A DNA stretch of 64,000 nt from NCBI RefSeq assembly GCF_017875955.1, contig NZ_JAGINK010000001.1:4680501-4744500 (forward strand), read 5' to 3'. Source of the stretch: Pseudomonas sp. BP8 (lineage in GTDB: Bacteria; Pseudomonadota; Gammaproteobacteria; Pseudomonadales; Pseudomonadaceae). The position numbers and the translations under genes were made by a program. Positions 49,475 through 59,270 of the stretch are shown here, one piece after another (position 1 is the stretch's first letter; each line of letters begins with the position of its first letter). Under the pieces are notes generated by a model, which was given only the letters and a program-made list of their open reading frames with translations, was not told where the DNA came from and did not search any database.

Positions 49475-51070
49475 TTACGCCCCAGCACCCACCTGCACCA
49501 ACGCCTGCTCAGCCTGTACCGGCACGAACAGCAACTGCAAGCGCGCACTGCTCCACTCGCGGGTCTTGTTGGTCAGCTCCAGGTTGTTGTTCAGCTTCTG
49601 CCCGTAGGTAGGCACGATCTCTTTCAGCTTGGCCTGCCACTCAGGGCTCTTGACGCGGTCCTTGAAGGTCTTTTCCAGCACCGTCAGCATGATCGGCGCG
49701 GCGGTCGAAGCGCCTGGGGATGCACCCAGCAGCGCCGCGATGGTGCCGTCCTGGGAAGCAACCACTTCAGTACCGAACTGCAAGATGCCACCGTGCTCCG
49801 GATCCTTCTTGATCACCTGTACGCGCTGGCCGGCCTGGAGCAGTTTCCAGTCCTCGTTCTTGGCGTTCGGGAAGTACTCGCGCAGGTTGGCCATGCGGTC
49901 ATCGAAGCTGAGCATCAACTGACCCATCAGGTAAGTGCTGAGGTCGATGTTGTCGATCCCGGCATGCAGCATCGGGCTGATGTTGTGGCTGGTCAGCGAA
50001 GCGAACATGTCCAGCAGCGAACCATTTTTCAGGTATTTGGTGGAGAAGGTCGCGAACGGCCCGAACAGCAGTACTTCCTTGCCATCGATCACGCGGGTGT
50101 CGAGGTGCGGCACCGACATCGGCGGTGCGCCCACCGAGGCCTTGCCGTACAGCTTGGCCTTGTGGCGGGCGACGATGTCCGGGTTGTCAGTCATCAGGAA
50201 CTGGCCACCGACCGGGAAGCCGGCATAGCCTTCAGCTTCCGGAATACCGGATTTTTGCAGCAGCTTGAGCGCACCACCTCCGGCGCCGATGAACACGAAC
50301 TTGGCGTTGACGCTGGTTTGCGTGCCGCCGTTGGCGAGGTCTGCCACCACGACATTCCACGAACCGTCGTCGGCGCGGACGATGTCGCGCACTTCATGGC
50401 GCAGGTGCATCTGGACGTTAGGGTTGCGCGCCATCGAGGCGAACAACTGACGGGTAATCTCGCCAAAGTTGACGTCGGTACCAATGGCCATGCGGGTAGC
50501 GGCAACCTTCTGCTCCGGCGAACGGCCTTCCATCACCAGCGGGACCCACTTGCGGATCTGCTCGTGGTCTTCGGAGATTTCCATGCCGCGGAACAGCGAA
50601 CTGTGCTGCAGGGCAGCGACGCGCTTGTGCAGGAAGGCAATGTTGTCCTCACCCCAGACAAAGCTCATGTGCGGCACGTTGTTGATGAACGATTTCGGGT
50701 TGCTGAGCACGCCCTGCTCGACCTGATAGGCCCAGAACTGCTTGGAGATCTCGAACTGTTCGTTGACCCCAACCGCCTTGCTGATGTCGATGTTGCCGTC
50801 TTTGCCTTCGCTGGTGTAGTTCAGCTCGCAGAACGCCGAGTGGCCGGTGCCGGCGTTGTTCCAGGCGTTGGAGCTTTCTTCGGCAACCTGATCCATGCGC
50901 TCGTAAACGTCGACTTTCCACTCGGGTTGCAATTCGGTGAGGTAGGTCCCCAGGCTCGCACTCATGATGCCGCCGCCGATCAGCAGGACATCGACGGACT
51001 TTTGCGGTTCGGCAGGCTTGGAGCAGCCGATGACGCTCAGGCAAGCAAGCGTCAGCAGGATTTTTTTCAT
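49475..51070 (-). CDS. mqo: Malate:quinone oxidoreductase
   Basis: FAD enzyme that oxidises malate and passes electrons to the quinone pool. 531 residues; FAD motif VLLIGGGIMSASLGTYL and the Mqo pattern MDQVAEESSNAWNNAGTGHSAFCELNYT are intact, with GASPGASTAAPIMLTVLEK near the C-terminus. The N-terminus MKKILLTLACLSVIGCSKPAE is a lipoprotein-like signal, unlike the enterobacterial enzyme, so this form may be anchored outside the cytoplasm or keep the leader as an anchor. Confidence 0.95.
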   Translation of the reverse strand: MKKILLTLACLSVIGCSKPAEPQKSVDVLLIGGGIMSASLGTYLTELQPEWKVDVYERMDQVAEESSNAWNNAGTGHSAFCELNYTSEGKDGNIDISKAVGVNEQFEISKQFWAYQVEQGVLSNPKSFINNVPHMSFVWGEDNIAFLHKRVAALQHSSLFRGMEISEDHEQIRKWVPLVMEGRSPEQKVAATRMAIGTDVNFGEITRQLFASMARNPNVQMHLRHEVRDIVRADDGSWNVVVADLANGGTQTSVNAKFVFIGAGGGALKLLQKSGIPEAEGYAGFPVGGQFLMTDNPDIVARHKAKLYGKASVGAPPMSVPHLDTRVIDGKEVLLFGPFATFSTKYLKNGSLLDMFASLTSHNISPMLHAGIDNIDLSTYLMGQLMLSFDDRMANLREYFPNAKNEDWKLLQAGQRVQVIKKDPEHGGILQFGTEVVASQDGTIAALLGASPGASTAAPIMLTVLEKTFKDRVKSPEWQAKLKEIVPTYGQKLNNNLELTNKTREWSSARLQLLFVPVQAEQALVQVGAGA

Positions 51071-51432
51071 TGTTCAATCCAATTGAGGTGAAGTGACTGG
51101 CAGACCGCTCCCCCTCTGTACGCCCGGATTATGGTTGTGGCGGGGCTGATTCTGCCGTCAGCCGCTGCCTGGGGTATCAATGGATCGAGAGACGATCGCC
51201 GCCCGGCCCTTAAGCAGGGTCCGTGCCAGCTCGCGCTAGACCAATGTCTAACAGGTGGGACGCTTGGTCGCACCCCAAGCGGGGCTGTTGTTATGGCGAC
51301 AATCCGCCACAGCCGAGGCCTGAATTGCCGGCAAGTGGCGGATTTCCCCATCATGTTTTTCGTAAGGGATTCGCGGCCTCTGTGGTAGCGGCCTTGCGTC
51401 GCGATGGGCCGCGCAGCGGCCCCGGCGGTCTA
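51071..51432. other. Intergenic region between mqo and the chemoreceptor gene
   Basis: About 360 bases upstream of mqo (minus strand). It holds a REP unit at 51379-51425 near the receptor stop codon; the remainder probably carries the mqo promoter. No gene is seen. Confidence 0.7.
51379..51425 (+). repeat. REP element
   Basis: CTGTGGTAGCGGCCTTGCG, TCGCGA and the stem GGGCCGC-GCA-GCGGCCC, directly after the chemoreceptor stop codon. Confidence 0.78.
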
Positions 51433-53049
51433 TCAGGCGGACAGCCGCGAGGTGACCTCACCCAATTGCCCAGACAACCCATGCAACCGTTGCCCGGCCT
51501 GCTCGGTATGCGCCACCGCCTGCTGATTGGCCGTGGCAATGCGGGTGATCTCGATCAGGTTGCGGGAGATATCTTCGGCAACGCTGGTCTGCTCCTCGGC
51601 TGCCGTGGCGATCTGCCGGTTCATGTCGCGAATCGCCTCCACGGCAAGGGTAATCCGCTGCAGCATCTGCCCGGCCTGCTGCACCTGCTCGCCGCCCTCC
51701 TCGCTGCGCCTCTGGCCACTCTCGATGGCCTTGACCGCCTCCAGCGCGCCGGATTGCACCGCTTCGATGATCTGGTGGATCTCGGCAATTGACGCTGCGG
51801 TGCGCTGGGCCAGGCTACGCACTTCATCGGCCACCACGGCAAACCCTCGCCCCGCCTCACCCGCGCGGGCGGCTTCAATGGCAGCATTGAGCGCCAGCAG
51901 GTTGGTCTGCTCGGCGATGCCACGAATGACTTCAAGGACCTTGCCGATCCGCGTGCTGTCATGCTCAAGGTCACGGATCACCGCGGCCGTGCCGGCGATC
52001 TCGCGGTTGACGTTGGCAATCGTGGCGATGGTCGCCTGCATCACTTGCTCGCCTGCCTGGGCACTGTGATCGGCATCGTCGGCTGCACGCGCCGCTTCAG
52101 CGGCATGCCGCGCCACCTCCTGGGCAGTGGCCGACATCTCGTGCATGGCCGTGGCCACCTGATCAGTGCGCTGAAACTGATCCTGGGTGCCCCGCGCCAT
52201 GTCCCCGGCCAGGCTACGCAACTGGCCGCTGGCACCCTCCAGTTCGTCGGCATTGCCCTTGAGCCGGCCAATGGTCTCGGCGAGAAAGTCGCGCAGGGTA
52301 TTGGCCGCCCGCGCCAGGCGACCCAGCTCATCCTCGCGACGCGCATCGACCCGCGCGGCAAAGCGCCCTTGGCTCAACTGCGCCACGTACTCGATCAGTT
52401 GCCGGATCGGTTCGATCAGGCTGCGGTTGATCAGCCACAGGCTCAACAAGCCCACCAACACCGCCGAGCCCAGCATCACCAGCAGGCCAATCCAGACGGT
52501 ACGCTGCGCGGTGTGGTTGATCTCGGCGGCGCGCGCGTGGGCCGTGCTGCGCAACTGCTCGACCAGCACACTCATCTGCTCGCTGGCCGCTCGATCGACG
52601 CCCTTCACGGCGACGTCACCGGCCAGCGGATCGCCGCCCGCCGCAACAAACGCCTGGCGCCCTTGAACATACGCCTGGCCAAGCTGGCGGTGACTGTCGC
52701 GCAGTTGCTGCAGGGCAGCCCTGAGCTCGCCGTCACTGCCCTCGATCAACTGCCCGAGCAATTGCTGCACCTGCTGCTCACGGGCCTGAAACTGCTGCCA
52801 GTACTTGTCCAGTTCGGCAGGCTGACGACCGCGCAGCAGCACGTTCTTCCACTCCTGCACCTGCACTTTGAACTGCAGATTGGCCTCGTCGATCAGCTGC
52901 GAGGCGCGCAGCGGGCCATCGACCAGCTCGGCATAGCCACGCACGCTTGAAGACAGGAACTGGAAGCACACCAGCGCGATCAGCAGGATCGCCGCCAGGC
53001 TGCCACCCAGCAGAGAAAGGATTTGCACGCGGAGGGATTTACGCAACAT
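51433..53049 (-). CDS. Methyl-accepting chemotaxis protein
   Basis: 538 residues: TM1 at about 10-30, a helical periplasmic sensor (about 31-190, four-helix-bundle style, QFKVQVQEWKNVLLRGRQ...), TM2 (WIGLLVMLGSAVLVGLLSLWLI), HAMP, and a signalling domain whose tip reads IAEQTNLLALNAAIEAARAG and GRGFAVVADEVRSLAQRTA. No C-terminal CheR-binding pentapeptide. The ligand is unknown. The open frame extends 53 codons upstream, but that part lacks receptor features. Confidence 0.92.
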   Translation of the reverse strand: MLRKSLRVQILSLLGGSLAAILLIALVCFQFLSSSVRGYAELVDGPLRASQLIDEANLQFKVQVQEWKNVLLRGRQPAELDKYWQQFQAREQQVQQLLGQLIEGSDGELRAALQQLRDSHRQLGQAYVQGRQAFVAAGGDPLAGDVAVKGVDRAASEQMSVLVEQLRSTAHARAAEINHTAQRTVWIGLLVMLGSAVLVGLLSLWLINRSLIEPIRQLIEYVAQLSQGRFAARVDARREDELGRLARAANTLRDFLAETIGRLKGNADELEGASGQLRSLAGDMARGTQDQFQRTDQVATAMHEMSATAQEVARHAAEAARAADDADHSAQAGEQVMQATIATIANVNREIAGTAAVIRDLEHDSTRIGKVLEVIRGIAEQTNLLALNAAIEAARAGEAGRGFAVVADEVRSLAQRTAASIAEIHQIIEAVQSGALEAVKAIESGQRRSEEGGEQVQQAGQMLQRITLAVEAIRDMNRQIATAAEEQTSVAEDISRNLIEITRIATANQQAVAHTEQAGQRLHGLSGQLGEVTSRLSA

Positions 53050-53247
53050 CGCGGATCTCGGGAACAAGGAGGGAAAGAAAACGGCGCTGTACCACAGCGC
53101 CGCGACAGACATCCTTGTCCTCGTTCGCGGGGCAAAAAAAAGCTGCCATCGGTTCGATAGCAGCCAGATCAAGCACACGTAACAGCCGAGCCAGATAGTC
53201 TCAGGCAATTGCTACAGAAATGTTACACGGGCATGTCGGGACGCCCT

Positions 53248-55023
<1,776 letters not shown>

Positions 55024-55278
55024 TTTCACAGAGGGAGGCTGCAGCCTACCATTCATCAGCGCTGGCGGAACTCAGGCTTTGTTGGCGTGATCGCAGAAAA
55101 GACCAGATATGGCTGATGGAAAGCTGTCGTCAGTGGCTATAGCTTAACGTTCTAAAGCGCCACTGGAGCTTTACCGGCGTTTCTGATGGACTGTCTTTGT
55201 CATGACGCCCGTGCAGATGTAATGGGCCAGTCATGGCAAGGGGATACCCTGGGCTTGAACCTGAAGAGGAGACAGGAT

Positions 55279-55452
55279 ATGAGCTTGCAACACCGTAGTG
55301 AAACGCCCAAGACCACGAACCCGGCGCACAATGCTGAATGCGGTTCGATCATCGATGGCCAGGGCCGTGAGGTGCCGATCACCGATGAGATGATCAAGAA
55401 GGCGTGCGAAGAACTGGAAAAAAGCCGCGCCGATCGGTCGAAAAAAGACTGA
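55279..55452 (+). CDS. PA1571-like small protein, 57 residues
   Basis: Short cytoplasmic protein: MSLQHRSETPKTTNPAHN then the conserved-looking core CGSIIDGQGREVPITDEM and IKKACEELEKS, ending in a basic tail. AGGAGACAGG lies before the ATG and a strong terminator directly follows, so it is a stand-alone expressed gene. I recall relatives in Pseudomonas (PA1571); function unknown. It is close to large repeat copy C. Confidence 0.82.
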   Translation: MSLQHRSETPKTTNPAHNAECGSIIDGQGREVPITDEMIKKACEELEKSRADRSKKD

Positions 55453-55468
55453 TTGACCGAATTGACTC

Positions 55469-55493
55469 AACCCGGCGCTTGCGCCGGGTTTTT
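55469..55493 (+). terminator. Terminator of the PA1571-like gene
   Basis: Ten-base perfect stem AACCCGGCGC-TT-GCGCCGGGTT followed by T residues, 16 bases after the stop codon. Confidence 0.92.
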
Positions 55494-55544
55494 ATTGGCT
55501 TCACGGATTGTTGGGGGAGATGATCTGCTGGCTTGGCTTGGATT

Positions 55545-55572
55545 GGCTGGCTGGCTGGCTGGCTGGCTGGCT
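55545..55572 (+). repeat. Tetranucleotide tandem repeat (GGCT)7
   Basis: Seven perfect GGCT units, preceded by imperfect ones (GGCTTGGCTTGGATT). It abuts the left arm of large repeat copy C and lies outside any called gene. Confidence 0.95.
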
Positions 55573-55579
55573 TAGAAAT

Positions 55580-56640
55580 GGTGGGCTTATCCATTTGATG
55601 GGGTGGCGCCACTGGCCCCTTCCGCCCTTACGGCGGGTCACTTTTTTTCTTGGAAAAAAGTAACCAAAAACCGCCTGCTCCATCATACGGCCCTTCGCTG
55701 CGCTGCGGGTTCCCTCGCTCCGGTCTTGCTCCGGGAGGACCGCGCTGTACGGCCCATCCTGGGCCTCAGCGCTTTCCGGCCATCCATGGCCTCCACCTCC
55801 CTGCACAAGACCTCCACTCGGCCTCCTGAAGTCGCCAAGTTACGGGTGGCGTCTGGGCTGGCGTTGTCTTCGATAGTGGCAGGTGTGGTGGATATTCGGG
55901 CCTCTTCGCGGGACAAGCCCGCTCCTACAGGATTTGCGCCGAATTCAAAATTTGCGCAATCCCTGTAGGAGCGGGCTTGTCCCGCGAAGAGGCCGGTACT
56001 GGCAACGCAAATCGCAGGGCGCAGCCCTGCCAGCCACCCCAGAAATCCGCTGGTAGATAAACAAAGCGAGAGCGCAGCGATTCGCCTGCCGTTGCCCTGA
56101 TTGGTGTAGAGCCAGGCAGGTATGCAAATCCTGTAGCAGCGGCGGTGCGGCGATCCGACATGCCCCGCGGAAAGGCCGGTACAGCGCCGAATTCAAAATT
56201 TGCGCAATACCTGTAGGAGCGGGCTTGCCCCGCGAAGAGGCCGGTACTGCCAATGCAAATCGCAGGGCGCAGCCCTGCCAGCCACCCCACAAATCCGCTG
56301 GTAAATAAACAAAGCGAGAGCGCAGCGATTCGCCAGCCGTTGCCCTGGCTTTTGATCTTGATCTTGCTCTTGATCTACCAGCGACTTCAGGAGGCCGAGT
56401 GGAGGTCTTGCGCAGGGAGGTGGAGGCCATGGATGGCCGGAAAGCGCTGAGGCCCAGGATGGGCCGTACAGCGCGGTCCTCCCGGAGCAAGACCGGAGCG
56501 AGGGGACCCGTAGCGCAGCGAAGGGCCGTATGATGGAGCAAGCGGTTTTTGGTTACTTTTTCAAGAAAAAAAGTGCCCCCCCGTAAGGGCGGAAGGGGCC
56601 AGAAAACCCACCACATCAAATGGATAAGCCCCCAACCTAC
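55580..56640. repeat. Large palindromic intergenic repeat, copy C
   Basis: Left arm about 55580-55835 and right arm about 56390-56640, inverted, around a centre of about 555 bases. The arms match copies A and B along most of their length. The centre contains REP units (near 55900-55935, 55970-55998, 56210-56250) and an internal duplication (55936-56099 with 56184-56347). It fills the gap between the PA1571-like gene and convergent pdxB (55453-56706). No gene is called inside. Confidence 0.88.
55936..56347 (+). repeat. Internal duplication within copy C
   Basis: A block of about 164 bases beginning GCGCCGAATTCAAAATTTGC at 55936 recurs at 56184 (offset 248) with only a handful of changes. The later part of the same block (from ATCGCAGGGCGCAGCCCTGC to GCCGTTGCCCTG) is also in the centre of copy B. 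Confidence 0.9.
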
Positions 56641-56706
56641 AAGCCCCAACCCATCATCCCGTAAAGAACCTTTTACTGACCCAAACCTCGTGCTGGCTAG
56701 CAACCA

Positions 56707-57849
56707 CTAAACCAACTCACAACCCAATGCATTGACCATCTGAACCAACTGCGCCGAGTCACCGCGCACACGCACCGCCAGCCCCTCGATTTCCCGCCGC
56801 TGCGGATAATGCTTGCGCAGCAGGTCGAAAGTCGCACGCTGCTCGACCGGATCAGCACTCAGGCTACGCCGAAAGTCTGCATCGTCACGGCGTGGGTCAT
56901 ACACCGCCCGACATACCGTGGCCAGCGCCCAGGCCGGATCGCAGCCGGCATTCAACTCAAGCTGAGCCAAGCCCGGCTCCGGCAGCAACTCCGCCAGTTG
57001 CACCTGCTGCACCTCACCGCGCCATTGGCAGAAGGCCTGGTAGATCTGCGCGGTACCACGCTGCTTGCCGTCGAGGCTGTAGCCGGCGATGTGCGGGGTA
57101 GCCAAGGTGCACAGGTCGGCCAGGTCGAGGTCAACCGCAGGCTCGCCCTCCCACACATCCAGTACCGCATGCACATCTTCACGCGCCAACAGCAATTCGC
57201 GCAGGGCCTGGTTGTCCACCACAGGACCACGGCTAGCGTTGATCAGCCAGGCCCCCGGACGCAGACCTGCCAATTGCTCGCCAGCCAGCAGATGCCAGGT
57301 GGCGTGCTCGCCCTGGCGCTGCAGGGGCGTGTGCAAGCTGATCACATCGCACTGTTCGAGGATCGTCTCGAGGCTGACAAAGTCACCGCCTTCAGCGGCC
57401 TGACGCGGCGGATCACAGACCAGCACCTTCCAGCCCAAGCCATGCAGCACGCGCACCAGACGCTCACCCACTTGGCCGGCACCGACCACTCCATAGACCC
57501 GCTCGGCAAGGTTCTCGCCATCCAGCTCGGCCAGGGTCAGCAGGCTGCCCAGTACATAATCGACCACGCCGCGGGCATTGCAGCCCGGAGCACTGCTCCA
57601 GTGGATGCCCGCTTCGGCGAAGTAGTCCAGGTCGAGGTGGTCGGTGCCGATGGTGCAGGTGCCAACGAAGCGCACCCGACTGCCCTGCAGCAACTGCCGA
57701 TCGACTTGAGTCACCGAGCGCACCAGCAGCACGTCGGCGTCCTTGACGCACTGCGCATCGATGCTGCGGCCGGGGTAGCGGCGGATCTCGCCAAATCCGG
57801 CAAAGAAGGCATCGAGCAGCGGGATATTCTCGTCGGCAACAATCAGCAT
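56707..57849 (-). CDS. pdxB: Erythronate-4-phosphate dehydrogenase
   Basis: Second step of DXP-dependent pyridoxal phosphate synthesis. 380 residues of the D-2-hydroxyacid dehydrogenase family: substrate domain opening LIVADENIPLLDAFF, NAD motif GVVGAGQVGERLVRVLHGLG, catalytic Arg in NASRGPVVDNQAL, and His in TLATPHIAGYSLDGKQRGT, plus the PdxB-specific C-terminal dimerisation domain. AGGAGAGCGCC precedes the ATG. Next to tusA on the same strand. Confidence 0.96.
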   Translation of the reverse strand: MLIVADENIPLLDAFFAGFGEIRRYPGRSIDAQCVKDADVLLVRSVTQVDRQLLQGSRVRFVGTCTIGTDHLDLDYFAEAGIHWSSAPGCNARGVVDYVLGSLLTLAELDGENLAERVYGVVGAGQVGERLVRVLHGLGWKVLVCDPPRQAAEGGDFVSLETILEQCDVISLHTPLQRQGEHATWHLLAGEQLAGLRPGAWLINASRGPVVDNQALRELLLAREDVHAVLDVWEGEPAVDLDLADLCTLATPHIAGYSLDGKQRGTAQIYQAFCQWRGEVQQVQLAELLPEPGLAQLELNAGCDPAWALATVCRAVYDPRRDDADFRRSLSADPVEQRATFDLLRKHYPQRREIEGLAVRVRGDSAQLVQMVNALGCELV

Positions 57850-57909
57850 GGCGCTCTCCTCTCAGGGGAGCGCAGTGTAGGCGCTACGTCGGGCGCGATC
57901 CAGCGCGGC

Positions 57910-58152
57910 TCAGTCGGCCTTCTTGCGGATCCAGTACAGGTAGGTGCCAGCGTCTTGCTGTTGGTCCAGCAGTTCATGGCCAAGGAAAGCACAGAACTTG
58001 GGGATGTCACGGCGAGTCGACGGATCGGTGGCGATGACTTTCAGCAGGCCGCCGGCCGCCAGCTTGCGCACGTGCTGGTGCAGCATCATCACAGGCTCCG
58101 GACAGTTCAGGCCGGTGGCATCGAGGACGGCATCAGGGGTGAAATCGGTCAT
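57910..58152 (-). CDS. tusA: Sulfur carrier protein TusA
   Basis: 80-residue sulfurtransferase that passes persulfide sulfur for tRNA thiolation and Moco synthesis. The signature LDATGLNCPEPVMMLHQHVR holds the active cysteine (Cys16), and DPSTRRDIPKFCAFLGHEL is the second conserved stretch. GGAG lies six bases before the ATG. 60 bases upstream of pdxB; they may be co-transcribed. Confidence 0.95.
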   Translation of the reverse strand: MTDFTPDAVLDATGLNCPEPVMMLHQHVRKLAAGGLLKVIATDPSTRRDIPKFCAFLGHELLDQQQDAGTYLYWIRKKAD

Positions 58153-58294
58153 GGGCTACTCCGCGGATGGGCAGCTATTGTCGCTCAAGCGCGAACCGAG
58201 GGCCATATCCCCAAGGCGCACGCGGTCCATCGCGGTAATTCGCCGCCTTGCCCAGTCGTTTCTTCAGGACCTTCTTTAGCCTGAGGTACCGCCA

Positions 58295-59227
58295 ATGACC
58301 TCCTTCCTGACCAGCCTGATTCGCCGCAACACGGCCAGTGCGTATCGCATTTTCGATATCCAGCTCAAGGCCATCGAGCCGTTGAGCCCATCACTGCGCC
58401 GCTATGTGTTTACCGGCGAGGATGTTCGGCACATGAACACCCTCGCCGCAGACCAACGGATCAAGCTGTTTTTCCCCAGCCCCTCGGGCCAGCTGCCGAG
58501 CCTGCCCAAGGATGGCAAGTGGCAGCAAGCACGCCGTGGCCTGCCCGCCGAGCACACCCCGCCCATGCGCACATACACCATTCGCCAGCTGGACCGCGAG
58601 GCGCGGGAAGTGGCGGTGGATTTTGTCCTGCATGGGGTCAACGGCCCAGCCTCGGCCTGGGCGACCCATGCCCGGCTTGGCGACAGGTTGCAGATGGTCG
58701 CGCCCAACCTGGATTACGCCGGTGACCCTGGCGGTTATGAATGGAAGCCACCACAGGGCGTCAAACAGGTGCTGTTGATCGGAGACGAAACGGCCCTGCC
58801 GGCAATCGCGGGAATTCTCGAAGGGCTCACCCTGAGCCAACCGGAGCTGCCCGCCGAAGTCTTTGTCGAGGTGCCGCTGCAAAGTGACTGCCTGCAGCTG
58901 CTCCACAGCGCAGCGACCACTGTGCACTGGTTACCGCGCGACCTGCTGCGCTGCGAGCACGGCCACGCCATGCGCCATGCCGTACGCGAACTGGCACAAC
59001 TGCCGAGCATGCGTGTGTGCAAACAGCCGGACCTGCACGACGTCGACATCGAGCAAAGTATTCTCTGGGAACGCGCCAGTGGCGACCCAAGCGAGTTTTA
59101 TGCGTGGGTCGCGGGGGAGTCGGCCACGGTCATGGAAATCCGCCGCTATCTGCTCAAAGAGCGCGGGCTCGATCGGGACAGCGTGACATTGATGGGCTAT
59201 TGGCGTGCGGGGCGCAGCTTCGAATAG
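58295..59227 (+). CDS. Siderophore-interacting protein (ferric-siderophore reductase, ViuB/SIP type)
   Basis: 310 residues. FAD-binding domain of the SIP family (RTYTIRQLDREAREVAVDFVLHG, GPASAWATHARLGDRLQMVAPN) and a C-terminal NAD(P)-binding part (LLIGDETALPAIAGILEGL, FYAWVAGESATVMEIRRYLLKERGLDRDSVTLMGYWRAG). It should release iron from ferric siderophores in the cytoplasm. GAGGTACC precedes the ATG. The neighbouring aminotransferase may supply a siderophore building block. No Fur box was recognised. Confidence 0.9.
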   Translation: MTSFLTSLIRRNTASAYRIFDIQLKAIEPLSPSLRRYVFTGEDVRHMNTLAADQRIKLFFPSPSGQLPSLPKDGKWQQARRGLPAEHTPPMRTYTIRQLDREAREVAVDFVLHGVNGPASAWATHARLGDRLQMVAPNLDYAGDPGGYEWKPPQGVKQVLLIGDETALPAIAGILEGLTLSQPELPAEVFVEVPLQSDCLQLLHSAATTVHWLPRDLLRCEHGHAMRHAVRELAQLPSMRVCKQPDLHDVDIEQSILWERASGDPSEFYAWVAGESATVMEIRRYLLKERGLDRDSVTLMGYWRAGRSFE

Positions 59228-59270
59228 CCTTCGCACATCCAGGGCCGCGCTGCGGCCCTGAACTGATCCC

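Noticed and set aside
55945..56703. 252-codon minus-strand frame across large repeat copy C, and similar frames in copy B
   Set aside because: The frame follows repeated DNA in both orientations, is broken by indels between copies, and encodes REP sequence as 'protein' (repeated PASSRGKPAPTG-type runs). Treated as non-coding.
58160..58294. Fur box before the siderophore-interacting protein gene
   Set aside because: No stretch resembling the 19-base Fur consensus with GATAAT-type repeats was found; the region is GC-rich.
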